From: Dysidea avara
Taxonomy: Eukaryota; Porifera; Demospongiae; Dictyoceratida; Dysideidae
Assembly (NCBI RefSeq): GCF_963678975.1
Contig: NC_089281.1
Location: 6,473,277 to 6,537,276, forward strand
Reading direction: 5' to 3'
DNA length: 64,000 nucleotides
Shown: positions 23,470-34,537 of the stretch, piece by piece
Layout: every line of letters begins with the position of its first letter
Numbering within the stretch: the first letter of the stretch is position 1
Program-made: the position numbers and the translations under genes
The notes under the pieces: generated by a model
Seen by the model: only the letters and a program-made list of their open reading frames with translations
What the model was told of the DNA's origin: nothing
Database searches by the model: none

Positions 23470-23822
23470 TCATACGTACATCATAAAAATCTGAGTTTGT
23501 ATATGAAAATCCCTTAAATTGTTCTTGGTTAATAGTTACATCAGCTTCTGGTTCAGGAGAATAATTGACTGGACCACGGCAATATTTATTCCTTCTCTAC
23601 ACACCAACGAGCTACAACAACGGCACTAACATCTTGTAGTTTATACCTTGAGGGGAGGAGTGATCTTCTGTTCCAGTTAATAGACTTGTAAAACAAGTGC
23701 TCTTTGATGTCTTCTTCACCTTTTACAGGATCACAACCAAGTCTTTGTTGTGGGTCTCTGCATAAGAACTTTGTGTGTAGTGTTTGTGTTTGAGTGTGCA
23801 TAAAATAGAATATCACAGTCAA
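23470..23822 (-). pseudogene. PKC-like kinase C-terminal tail, broken copy 2
   Basis: Two exon-like blocks on the minus strand. About 23640-23775 gives CRDPQQRLGCDPVKGEEDIK and HLFYKSINWNR, the end of an AGC/PKC catalytic domain. About 23480-23582 gives GPVNYSPEPEADVTINQEQF then KGFSYTNSDFYD, the C-tail with turn and hydrophobic motifs. No upstream kinase core is present nearby, and frame breaks occur after INWNR. It is the counterpart of 7561-7948. Confidence 0.8.
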
Positions 23823-23871
23823 CTATATGAGTCAAATTTCTTACCGATTTCAATATACTAATGGCTTCCAC

Positions 23872-24286
23872 TAGGGTTGGGAGGTATTTAGGTATTAGTA
23901 GTTAAAGGTATTTTTCAGATACCGTTGTGGCTTTCTAAAAATACCGAATACCGAATTTAATGCATTAATTTAAGTTTTGGTAGTTTAGTGGTGGCTACAC
24001 ATGAAGTCAAGCCCCATACAACCATGTGTTTATGCAGTGGACAAGACAAACACAATAATTTACCTTTTGAGATATTCGAACCTTACTTTGTGGTACAATT
24101 GTCATTTCATTTGTTCCTTTAAAAGATAACTTTCACTACTAGCACAATGTGGATATAAGTGTAAATCATAGCTTACCCAGGTTTTTAAAAAGTGTACTAT
24201 ATAAAAGGTATTTAGTGATACTGAGGTATTTTTCCTGATACCGTACTGTTCTTCAAAAAAGCAATATACCGGGCCGCCCATCCCTA
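23872..24286. mobile_element. hAT-type MITE, 8-bp TSD
   Basis: It starts TAGGGTTGGGAGGTAT and ends CCGCCCATCCCTA, flanked by GCTTCCAC at 23864-23871 and 24287-24294. Internal GGTATTT and GATACCG runs recur in both orientations. The length is 415 bp. Confidence 0.9.
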
Positions 24287-24294
24287 GCTTCCAC

Positions 24295-25343
24295 TGACAG
24301 GTGATGAGGATAATGTATTTCACTATCAACAACAGATTTATGCAATTCCAACAAGCTATCAGCATTGAAGGGTGACTACAGCAGAAGACACACATTTCAT
24401 CACTTGTACAGCTACGTACACCCCATTCACACTATCCCTGCTTAGTCAGTATGTTTAAAGCTCAGGATTTTACACTAAAGTTGGCACTTCTTCACACTAC
24501 TGGATCTAACTAGAGCTCAGGAGTGTGTGCCAACCAACCACAATAAATAATAAGGTTTTGGTTATTGACATTGGTCTAAATTGTTGTGATGAAGCATAAA
24601 ATAAGCTGTACAATCTTATGGCCACCATGAAACAAATATCAATTTTAAGAATCTGAATATTCTTCAAATTAACGAATGGATTATTCTTTAAGAATTTTCT
24701 GTATAATTATGTGCTCAAAAGGGACAAAATCACTTTGATTACTACTACAACTTATTGCGAAAAGTCTTTTACATACATTAGTATGTTTGTCTTTAAAAGA
24801 TGATGAATTGCAGTTTTCAAAATGACAGTTTTCAGTTTTTAGAAGCTTTTCAAGATTAAATGTGTACTTATCTCAGTGAGTACATGAATAATGAACAAAT
24901 ACAAATATTTCAGTCTTAATGAACAGATAACGAATGTTCGTACTATTCTTTTCAGTCTTAATTAAAATGAGCCTGTTTCAGATATGCAAACATCAGGATT
25001 GGTTTGATTTGCCTATTTGCTGACAGACCCATGCAGCAAATGACTTGGAAGTAGCGTAAGGCTCATGATTAGTTTTGTGGTAGCTATTTGTTTTTCTTCT
25101 TGTCCTGCACTCAACATTTGCTTCATCACAAGAAGTGACTTGAGGTATGTGTCTAGTGTTTGTTCCATCTCTACAAAGTAGGCACTAGTGAGTGATGGCA
25201 CCAAGACACAGGCTAGTTGTTCTTCCAAATGTCCACCTGTAGCCATTTCCAACGTTGGTGGCATAATGATTATGCATATGGTTATTATGATGTTAATTCA
25301 GATGTGTGCCATTGAAATATCTCATGGAACTTTGAACACTGAG
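24295..25343. other. Gene-free stretch
   Basis: A minus-strand frame at 25013-25264 is open for 83 codons but shows no domain. No other feature is supported. Confidence 0.35.
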
Positions 25344-25620
25344 CAGGGGCGGATCCAGGGGGGGGGGTTCAAAGGGTTCCATGGAACCCCCCTTTTGAAA
25401 GAACCTCTCTTACTTAAGATACTCTAATAGAGCGGTCACAGTAGTCTTTTGAGGAGCAGTGTAGCAAGCAGTTATAAATAAAGAAATACAGTTGGTGAGG
25501 GGCAGCTATTGTGAGGAGATGATAATCTTCTTTTTTTTGGTCTTTAACTTACAGCTAGCTAGACTGAAGTTGCAATTCCAGAGTGGAACTCCCCTTTTTG
25601 AAAATCTGGATCCACCCCTG
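25344..25620. mobile_element. MITE, CAGGGGCGGATCC ends, 5-bp TSD
   Basis: It starts CAGGGGCGGATCCAGG and ends GGATCCACCCCTG, with CTGAG at 25339-25343 and 25621-25625. Inverted GGAACCCCCCTTT blocks lie inside the tips. It contains ACTCTAATAGAGCGGTCA at 25421. Confidence 0.9.
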
Positions 25621-25625
25621 CTGAG

Positions 25626-26316
25626 TTAGTAGAATGGATTGGATTCTAGCCCAGACATGGCTCTCTCCAAGGAAATTGATCATCAGTCACCAAGATACAG
25701 CATGATTAGTCACTTATTCAATGAAGTATTTCAATAGAAGCAGTGGTTCGATTTCCTTGAAGTGTACATGCAGCTACTGTATTAAAATAACTAAACTTAA
25801 TTGTGTTTTTACAATTGTATATTCACCTTCTGGTCTTTGTAAAATGTTGAGATTTCAACTTGTAACCTTGCATTGTATTTTAAAGCTTATTATCAAGAGT
25901 TAATTAACTCTTGTTATTATTCATAACCACCACCTGGCTTGATTGGCAACCTGTGAAGCTCATTTACACTTAAAAACACTGTGAATAATAGTTTACGGCT
26001 TCCTGTGGCACAATTACGTGATGCATTTAGTGTAACCAAAAAATTGATTGGTAGATAGTTAACTGTTACATAAGGCTTCTAAAGCACTTGCTAAGAGCCT
26101 AAGGTTTCTTTCAGAGTTCATCTTGAGCATGCCTTCGTGGTCACCACAAACCAAAAACAAGTAACTTAATTACAGGTACATCTGGTGTTTTACAACGTCA
26201 AAATGTATAGCACAACATCAAATGGGGACTACTTGTACAGCATGAAAACACTGGTCAAGTGACTGGCAAGTGTTCAGTCAGAAATATTCAGATAGTTCAC
26301 TGCAAAAGACAACAGT
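25626..26316. other. 3' flank of the GNAT gene
   Basis: No exon or repeat is recognised in this AT-rich stretch. Confidence 0.35.
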
Positions 26317-27369
26317 TTATCCATAGCCTGGTGAATGTATTGCAATGACTTTGCTTAGGTCAACTCCATGCTTTTTACTGCACATGCGTACAAAATTAGG
26401 ACCACATTTAATTCCAAAATCACTTTCAATCATTTGAATGGCATTTGATCCACCTGTTGGCATCAACATACTTAGGTTCTTTGCAGATGTCTGGCTGCTC
26501 ATAGTTTGGGCTGCTGTGTAAATCAACTTCTTGGCAATCTCCAAGTTGTCTGAATACAAAGGACCAACGGTGGTATCTTGTTTATTTATACTCTCTCTTA
26601 TGGTGATATATCCAACAACATCACCATTTCCGTTTACTGCCACCCAAGTAAAGCTGTCGGGAAGTGTCGACCATTTCTTGATGAAGACTAGCCGATGAAG
26701 ACCATATACTTTTGCATCATATTCTGCAAATTTTTTAAACTCAACTTCACTAAGCAGTTTAATGGAAACATTCCTCATATTTTCAGTCATCTTGTACTTC
26801 TCTGCAATTGCTGACAGAGATATAATATAGTCTCTGTTGTCCCACTCAGGTTTAAAACCCAATGACTCGTACTTAGTCACCATGTTTGGGGCAGCGTCAA
26901 AACAAATATTAGTACTTTGGTCCGTGGTCTCCAACATAGCATTTAAAATCTTTGAACCATACCCCTTCCCTCGAAATGGCTTCTCCACAATGAACATTGT
27001 GCAGAATTGCATAACGCCTGTGCTGTTGCCATCTTTTCCCGTAGTAAAGAATGCAGCGTGTCCGATCATCTTGTCGTCAAGAAACCCCAAGAAGGCCTTG
27101 GCATCCATGTACGGTGGACCGCTGTACATATGGCTGATGTCAACAGGGCGTTGGTAAGGACCCCATCCCTCGTCTGTGGTCCATTCCGTCAAAGTGGATA
27201 CGTTTCCTTGTGTCAATTCATGTGGAGATTTTTGCTGGATAACAAATTTTGCCATACCGCGGATCAGTGGAAGCCGCCCGCGCCGTGATATATAAATTAG
27301 GCTGTCCAGACGAGTAAATGTTCGAGCCAATTGGTTTAGGCCAGAGCAGCAGAAATTCACAACCGCCAT
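26317..27369 (-). CDS. GNAT-family N-acetyltransferase, single exon
   Basis: 350 codons without introns. The acetyl-CoA binding motif A is visible at residues of about 127-145 (MFIVEKPFRGKGYGSKILNA, with the RGxGxG/S loop). The preceding strands (DDKMIGHAAFF) fit the GNAT fold. The second half (from about residue 200) forms another alpha/beta unit (FTWVAVNGNGDVVGYITIRE) like the C-terminal GNAT-like domain of two-lobed family members. The first 38 residues are basic and hydrophobic, with few acids (TFTRLDSLIYISRRGRLPLI), so a mitochondrial presequence is possible; an internal Met (MAKFVIQQKS) is an alternative start. The substrate cannot be predicted. Lack of introns contrasts with the neighbours. 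Confidence 0.85.
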   Translation of the reverse strand: MAVVNFCCSGLNQLARTFTRLDSLIYISRRGRLPLIRGMAKFVIQQKSPHELTQGNVSTLTEWTTDEGWGPYQRPVDISHMYSGPPYMDAKAFLGFLDDKMIGHAAFFTTGKDGNSTGVMQFCTMFIVEKPFRGKGYGSKILNAMLETTDQSTNICFDAAPNMVTKYESLGFKPEWDNRDYIISLSAIAEKYKMTENMRNVSIKLLSEVEFKKFAEYDAKVYGLHRLVFIKKWSTLPDSFTWVAVNGNGDVVGYITIRESINKQDTTVGPLYSDNLEIAKKLIYTAAQTMSSQTSAKNLSMLMPTGGSNAIQMIESDFGIKCGPNFVRMCSKKHGVDLSKVIAIHSPGYG

Positions 27370-28080
27370 CCTGGAAGACGTCTACAACTACCGTATCCTC
27401 GGGACAAGTAAAACAATTAAGTAGTCTCTCGAGTATTCGGGATTGGAATCATCTCACGTGAGCCCATTGGGGTAACGCGTTACGTAATAATTATTACTTT
27501 TGTGGTAACAAAGTTCAATGCGCGCAATCAGAAAAAGCTAATTGCAATTGTTCCCTTGAATTTATAGGAAGGGTGTTAATATGCTTTGGCTTGCATACAC
27601 TAATTTCCAAGGGGCTATCTCAAAGTCAACCACCTCCTAAAGTGTTAATACACTCAATCAGCACTTATATCATAAGCATGAATTTACTATAATATCCAGA
27701 AACTGTCATTTTTGATGACCTTGACACTGTCTCTTATTATTTTCTAAAGGAGCTAGTATCTTGTGAGGCCTAGAAATGAATGTTTTTACTGGCATGCAGC
27801 TAACTATATATGATTTACAATTATCTATATAATTGATCCTTTCAGTTATCATTGACTTGTGCAATCCGACTGCATTCCTCCAATTGGCTAGTAAATTAGA
27901 TATCACTCTGACTTTTCTACTACACATGTATGTGGCACACATGCAACTGATAAATAAGACCATCCTATGGGGATACACTCTAAAACAAGATAGCAACAAT
28001 TTAAACATTAAAGTAAAACAGTCTTTCAGGGTGGTCTTTGTTAGAAGGTGTTCTTATAAAGAGGAGATCACTAAGTGAAA
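27370..28080. other. 5' flank of the GNAT gene with a transposon fragment
   Basis: At about 27468-27520 the sequence GGGGTAACGCGTTACGTAATA matches the tip of the foldback element at 28812-29945, but without a partner end. It is otherwise featureless. Confidence 0.5.
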
Positions 28081-28081
28081 T

Positions 28082-28162
28082 TACCATTCCATTCCACCAA
28101 TCCATTCCGGTCACCATTCCAGTCGCCATTCCACCAAACCATTCCATTCCATTCCACTAAAT
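28082..28162 (+). repeat. CATTCCA-rich short tandem repeat
   Basis: Imperfect CCATTCCACCAATCCATTCC units repeat here. Confidence 0.85.
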
Positions 28163-28546
28163 CCAGACTCCCCTGGCTGGAGACAAAGCCTAATAATGTA
28201 TACATACTCAAGCATAATCTGTACCTTCGAAATTCTACACACTGAAACTTATAAATTAATAAAATGTGTTGCATTGCATCGCTACACATGTACAGCTATT
28301 AGCATGCAAAGCCTGTTAAATATTGGACACAATGCACATCCATAGCTAGATTTTTAATAATCTATGACACATCATACATGTACATGGGACAAAATGCCAT
28401 CGAACACTCTTTTGAACTTCACCAGTACTGATTACATGCAGCCATTTCAAATTTATATACAACCAAATTTATTCATGTACAAAAATACACTTTTAAAAGT
28501 TTGATGGAAAAACAATAAAAGAACATTTTCAAATTATTTAGTCTGT

Positions 28547-31070
28547 AACCAGATACCCACTGCAGTGGCTCCAGGATCAGGTTGAGTGAATAGTTCATGA
28601 CTGACATAACTTGCTCGTGCCGTCATATCCTTGGTAGCCTCTGCACCTTTCTTAGCTGCCTGTACAACATGACCTGTTATGTGTTTACTGTAAGTCTGTA
28701 ACAAGTGTTGTGTTTACCTCTACTGCACTCTTTAATCCATCTAATGTGCTGGATTGCTCCAGCTGCAGGATGGTGATGGCAGGAGACAAAGCATCCGATC
28801 ACCTACCTTCAATGTTGGGAGTAACACGTTACATAAGTAACGCGTTATGTAATATTATTACTTTTGTAGTAATTAAGTAATATAACGAAATACGCTATAA
28901 AAACAGGTAATATAACTCAAGTTACTTTACTTACGAATGTAACGTGTTACCTAAGTAATATAGTTAGGGTTTCCAACTCAAAATATGAAAGTGTCTCTTT
29001 TTGTTGTTTTTGGCGATTTTCACACAGGCTGACCTTTAAGATATAACAAACAACCATTTATTTGTTGTTAAAATGCTTTAGCACTTGGTATTAGTGTAGT
29101 TTTTAGCATGCGTAAATACTCAAAAAGTGGTCACATGACCAGCAATTCAATAGGCGATATTCAAACAATAATTATGGCTAAAGCCAGTTCATAGGGTGAA
29201 CTAGGACACAATTGTCATGTTTCTTACCTCAGTAACGTTTTCTACATCTTGTAGTTCCGTAGCATGCACAAAGTGTGTAACTCGAACTATTGTGGGATGT
29301 TTGGTCACGTGACCACTTTTTGAGCATTTACGCATTCTAAAACTATTTATTTATATTTTTTTTATTAATGCTTTACAGCACAAGTGCTGAAGGTCTGTAG
29401 GACACCTGGTCCTACAGCCTGCTCAAAGACTTTAGCTACTTAAGATGTGTTTGAAAAGTTGGAGAAAGGAGAAAAAATCCATGACTCGACCTATGCTGTT
29501 ACCAAGCGCTAAAAATATTTTAACAACAAATTAACACTTGTTTGTTATATCTTAAAGGTTGGCCTATGTGAAAATCGCTACAAATAATATAAATAAGCAC
29601 TTTCGTAACGTAATATTATTACTATACAAGTAACGAAGTTACTAATCTTGTTAGTTATCCTTCAAGTAACGCCTAGCCACAACGAAGTAACGAAGCCTAC
29701 TGAATGAAGCTTATTCACCAGCTTCTTACATATAACCAAGATTTGCACATTGTCCAACAACGCAATCATGTCACGTGATAAAGTGGTAGTTTCACACGTG
29801 ACAGCTTAAGGCTGTGGACACAAAGTAATATAATATGTAATATTATTATAGTTACTTTATTTTATGGGTAATATGTAACTGTAACTAAATAGTTCAGTTG
29901 CAAGTAATATGTAACTAGTTACTTTTACAAAGTAACTTGCCCACCATACCTGTTAGGAAATTTGTTGTCAGTTTAACACCTTAACTGTTTGTTCACCTCA
30001 TTACAGTCTCCATGCCACTCTTGAGGACTCTGGTCCTTACTGCACCATCAACCACATCACTTTGGAACAATGTGTTGGCTACTGATGTTAGTAGTAGTGC
30101 ATAAATCTGAAATAAGTTACCCTTTAATTGACACAGTACTATTAATATAATGGCTCCTGAGGCAGGTGATTGGACACTAAGCAGGTGATCGAGTCAATAT
30201 AATGGCTCCTCCCATGTGAGCTCCAACACATTCAGATAATGCTAACAGACAATCACTCGGACTATCCCAGTTGAATGATGATAGTTTATCTAACACAGCT
30301 GGGACAAGGAATTATTACTACACTATTGTGTTGTGTGTGTGACTCACCCTGTGCTCCTGACTTGAGTGTGCTGCCACAATCACCATCCCCACTACCTCGA
30401 TCAAGTTCATTTAACAATGCTTCATTATCCACCAGTGACTTGCATATTTGTTCAGTCCCTAAACCACACCCAAATACAGTGTAACATCCCTTTGTGGTTT
30501 AACTTGATCAAAGTGACCGACACTCCAGCTATCTCTAGTGAGGTCATCAAACTACCCATGTATGTCCTTGTCACATTAGCCTTCTTCACATCCACTATAG
30601 GAGATGTACTAGCATCACTATGAAATGATGAATAACTGACACACCAAGGTATCTGATTGTAGCATTAGCCATCACTGCTAGTTCCAGGTTTGATGTACCT
30701 CCTAAATTATTAATTACCACTCCCACCTCATCGCTGGGATGTAAAGTAAATAATTATCTGTTGTGGTCATGTGATCCACTAGTAGTTGAGCAACAGTATC
30801 AGCAGGTTGTAACCAAGGAAATAATTAAAATAGAGGACAGAGAAGTGTTCTCTTAATGTCAGCTTCACCATGAATGCCTGATAAAAGTACAAATATTATC
30901 TCAGTTCAAAACACTCTAATAGAACACACACAATATCACCAGTGTCAACTCCTAGTTCCATTTCATCTGGTTCAAGATGGAAGAAAGGTTCTTGTCCAGG
31001 ACTGCTACAAGGTGACAGGCTGACACTCATGGTAGCAATGTTACTGGCTGGCTACAGCATTAGCCACATA
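28547..31070 (-). pseudogene. TKFC: Truncated second copy of triokinase (TKFC)
   Basis: This aligns with the intact gene at 37555-39928 in exon order, introns included. The last exon is at about 28550-28670, the exon 10 remnant at 28720-28810, exon 9 at about 30003-30112, exon 8 at about 30145-30300 and exon 7 at about 30350-30460. Exons 5, 4 and 2 follow to about 31050. Exon 1, with most of the DhaK substrate domain, is missing, as is all of exon 6 with its flanking introns. Exon 10 is split by a 1.1-kb foldback element. The copy retains intron sequence, so it arose by DNA duplication, not retroposition. It cannot make an active kinase. Confidence 0.9.
28812..29945. mobile_element. Large foldback element inside the TKFC pseudogene
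   Basis: The ends are built of GTAAC/GTTAC-rich inverted repeats (TTGGGAGTAACACGTTACAT at the left, AAAGTAACTTGCCCA at the right). A second, inner inverted pair lies at about 29020-29090 and 29500-29575 (GATATAACAAACAA; AACAACAAAT). A further inverted pair involves TGGTCACATGACCA. Comparison with the intact TKFC exon 10 shows the insertion boundary directly. I see no transposase and cannot fix the target-site duplication. Confidence 0.85.
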
Positions 31071-31329
31071 TTTGTTATTCTTTATCATCAAGCGTAATAG
31101 ATAACAGTATTATGACTAATCAGGTCTAAAAATGTTGTGTTATAAATAATTCTGTTAAATTTCAGCATGCATGTGGGGACAAACTAAAATATCACTCTGC
31201 AATCTGTCTCAGCAGTAAGTGGTTATCTGTGTAAAAATACCTTTTCTCTATACCAGTCAATATTTCATCAATTAGGATAACTTTTAAATTGCCTGTAGTC
31301 ACCTGCTTGATCAGACAAAACACTTTAGT

Positions 31330-32640
31330 CTACCCATACTGAGTTTTTGTGTGCAGCTTTCACCACATGCATTTTATATTGAATCACTTCTGGGGTCATG
31401 TAGTCTGGAGTTCCACAAAATGCTGCGGACATCAGTCTGTGCCATGTCCTTGCTGAGATAAAAACTTGCTAATTTCACGTGTCCATCACTACCAAACATG
31501 ACACACTCAAGCTTCAAATTCCTGTGTGAGAATTAATGAAATAACTTGCTAAATACAAGCCAGTATTGAAATCCTACCTATGAACAATGCCACTGAAACA
31601 AACAGAGCACAAACTGTCTCTGCAAAATAAAACTTGTGAGTGTATGATATGGAGTAAATCAAAGGCAAGCAATGAGTATATTCATTACAAAAGGTTGCTT
31701 ATTGACCACTATACTTTTAATTCGGTAGCAAGTTCTAAGGTTGTAGGATATGTGAACATCCAGATGCATACTTGGGAACTTCTCCCTAAATTGAACATTG
31801 ATATGGTTATTCTTTATGCAAAAATTTATGTAACCTTTTTTTTATTCATTTTAATAGAAGCTCCCCACCCTATGGTCCATGACTAGAGGTGTGTGATTAT
31901 CTAGATATTTCCGATTATCGATTGAGATATCATAAGACTTATCGAGATAAGGATGATAAGTTTATTTATCTAGACAATAATAAACTTCCATAAATTTCTT
32001 GTATACCGAAGAATATCTGATGGTGGGCCACCTTTAACCCTCCCACCACTTGGGCATAGTGATAAACTAACATTTTCCACTTCTTCATACTTTTCAAATT
32101 GTAATTTGCTCACTTTACCAGTTATATTTATGGCAGTCAACTAAAATAAATATTTGTTACAATTATAAGTATTGAAATATGTCTAAATATGTCGTCGCAC
32201 ACCTCTATCCATGACACCATGTCATTTGATAAGTTGCATCTCTAAGAAACAAACTGTTCACTGTTTTACAGTTTGCAAATATCAAACAACACACTGCAGT
32301 ATCAAAAAGTATTGAATTTCTTTGCAATTCTTCAGCAAAATTGACAAACCAAACATCACAAAATTAATTCCCTCACAAATGTCTGCCTATTTTACAGCTA
32401 TTATATCACTCTTGCCTAGCATGATCCTCTGGGAGTTGTCCTACTTGACGTAAATGAAATAACATGTCACCTCTGTTGAACTCCATAACAAAGAACACAA
32501 ACGCTCCTGTAGGGAGGTTGGCCAGCAGATATGGCTGACACTTCTCAGTTTGTACACACTTCAGTTCACACAATGGCTGCCTCATTCTTTATTACTTTAA
32601 TGGCAACCAAATATTTTGATGACTTCTATTTAGCAACCAT
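31330..32640 (-). pseudogene. AGC/PKC-like kinase core, broken and transposon-interrupted
   Basis: Minus-strand pieces in kinase order: YLVAIKVIKNEAA (the VAIK lysine) at about 32580-32635; VFFVMEFNRGDMLFHLRQVG (hinge region) at about 32440-32515; RNLKLECVMFGSDGHVKLA (catalytic loop, with RD changed to RN) at about 31465-31525; AAFCGTPDYMTPEVIQYKM (activation loop to APE-like motif) at about 31375-31435. Frame changes and stops separate them, and a 324-bp hAT MITE lies between hinge and catalytic loop. It resembles the novel-PKC class. The C-tail pieces at 7.6 and 23.5 kb are from the same kind of kinase. Confidence 0.8.
31884..32207. mobile_element. hAT-type MITE, 8-bp TSD
   Basis: It begins TAGAGGTGTGTGATTATC and ends GCGACGAC-type inverse (CGCACACCTCTA), with TCCATGAC at 31876-31883 and 32208-32215. 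The interior has GATTATC and GATAA runs. It interrupts the broken kinase. Confidence 0.92.
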
Positions 32641-32880
32641 CACCTGAAAATAAAATACACTCTAAGAACTAGCTGAGAAACTGTGGTAAGCCAAATTTAA
32701 GGATGCGTACTTGACAGTTTAAGTTTGGAAATTTTTATGCATTCAGCACAGTTGTAGTGCCAATATTCCTTAACTCCTTGTATTATAGGCCTTAAACTTC
32801 TCACGTGGGATAGCACTTCCAGTACTTACTATGGTACTCTTAACATTGATCTCAACGGCACTATAGCTATATACATGTTT

Positions 32881-33335
32881 AGGGACCCGCCGATTATGCT
32901 CATAATTTTACCTATTATGCTATGCTGCACTGCTCAAAAATTCACCTATTATGCTTAAATTAATGCTCAATATTTACCTATTATGCTCGATTATGCTCAA
33001 TGTTCATGCCTTAGTTCATATGCTTTGCTACTAGTTTAACACTGTATAGAAAGAAAAAAATGAGTAGCTGGAACACAAATAATAAATTCTTGCTGCATGC
33101 CTGTATGTAAGAGACAAGATCGATATACTCTAATAGAACAGTCAGTTTGATGATTGCTCTATTAGAGTTACTGACTGCTCTATTAGAGTATATCGATCTT
33201 ATTTTGCAATTGTCATTTTTTCAGCAAGAGTTTACACTATCGTACAAATATTTAACCTATTATGCTGGCATTATGCTCAATGCTTTTAGGTACCTATTAT
33301 GCTCAAAATTATGCCAGCATAATCGGCGGGTCCCT
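32881..33335. mobile_element. MITE, AGGGACCCGCC ends, 10-bp TSD
   Basis: The element starts AGGGACCCGCCGATTATGCT and ends AGCATAATCGGCGGGTCCCT, a perfect 20-bp inverted tip. It is flanked by ATACATGTTT at 32871-32880 and 33336-33345. The interior is full of CCTATTATGCT repeats, and the centre (33121-33195) holds three CTCTAATAGA/CTATTAGAG palindromic motifs. The TSD length suggests a Mutator-like mechanism. Confidence 0.95.
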
Positions 33336-33345
33336 ATACATGTTT

Positions 33346-34004
33346 GGGCAAATACAGTAACCATTTAAATGGTTGTCAAGCATACTTGCTCTATGTTGCC
33401 ATCACTAGCAAAAAGAACAGTTAGTGTAATCACGCATTACAAATATTTGAGCTAGATCTGGGCTCATAGAAAAAAGTTAAATTTCATTCTTGGCAATGTG
33501 ACAAGTGCAGGAGCACATTGAGTCCTATGGGCAAACAAAACTAATCCTATATTTCCAAAACCGAACTGTTTCCATGAGCATATATGTACATCATGCATTA
33601 CATGGAACTTTTAACCATTGTCTATGCTGAAATTGGTCTGTGGATGAATACTCCTGTAAAAACATAACTGTGTAAGGTGGCTTTTCCTGCAGTGCGGTTG
33701 TAAGAGGGGCATAAATGTCAGGAACTACTTTGCTTGCAGCAAGTGTTAACATGCTAGTTTTATCAGGATCATGCAAGGTCCATGAATGGCATATGTGCTG
33801 CCACTACAATAGTGCATGCAGTGCTTGTCTAAGTACTCTTTGTACTGATGTAGCTCACCAAGAAGCTCTTCAATAGCCTTTTTAAGAACATGATAGCTAT
33901 TGAGCAGTTCTCAATGCATCAATGCGACCTTTAAGACCATCTGATGAGAGTAACGTAATCATTGTATCACTTCAAGAAAAGGTTAATAGACCATAACAGC
34001 TATT
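33346..34004. other. Unassigned stretch, possibly decayed coding sequence
   Basis: On the minus strand, frames around 33600-33960 read as protein-like but broken segments (LHQYKEYLDKHCMHY; KVVPDIYAPLTTALQEKPPY). They change frame at least twice. I cannot name a family, and it may be debris of the same gene as the kinase fragments or of another gene. Confidence 0.3.
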
Positions 34005-34325
34005 CAGGGGCGTACGCAGGAATTTTGAAAAGGGGTTTCCACTTCAGCTAAGTGACTGTTATATTAGAGTAGTTTATATGACCTGATTGCTCTATTAGAG
34101 TATCTCGATCTTTTTACTAAAATCATAATTCAGAACAATGCTATAAGTGTTGCTATCATCCCGCTATCATGTTAGAAACTATTATTTTACTAAGATAAAA
34201 GTTTTATAAGTGTCCTGCTCCATGACAGATTTCAGATTCTGGAAACCTGAGTTTCAATTTCTTGATGTTTGAAATACTATGCAAAATCCAAAGGGGTTTC
34301 CTGAAACCCCCTCGGTACGCTCCTG
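34005..34325. mobile_element. MITE, CAGGGGCGTACGC ends, 5-bp TSD
   Basis: It starts CAGGGGCGTACGCAGG and ends CGGTACGCTCCTG, with CTATT at 34000-34004 and 34326-34330. Inverted AAGGGGTTTCC blocks sit inside the tips, and two TATTAGAG motifs lie at about 34062 and 34094. Same family layout as the elements at 11432 and 25344. Confidence 0.88.
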
Positions 34326-34537
34326 CTATTGATTAAGAACTAAAAGCAATTTGTAGTACACTAACAAGTAGACATGACTGGCATGACTGCATGAGACGGC
34401 AGACGGCTAGTCGTCTAGTCTAGTGCCCTTGCATGCGCATTAGCGCGAGCCCGGCTGGGCACGAGACTAGCAGACGGGAGCGAGACTACCTGGCGCTTGC
34501 GTGCATTCCACAAAAATCCTCCACATTCATGCATTAA

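Noticed and set aside
25013-25264. 83-codon minus-strand frame
   Set aside because: Composition is protein-like, but there is no domain, no splice context and no duplicated copy to support it.
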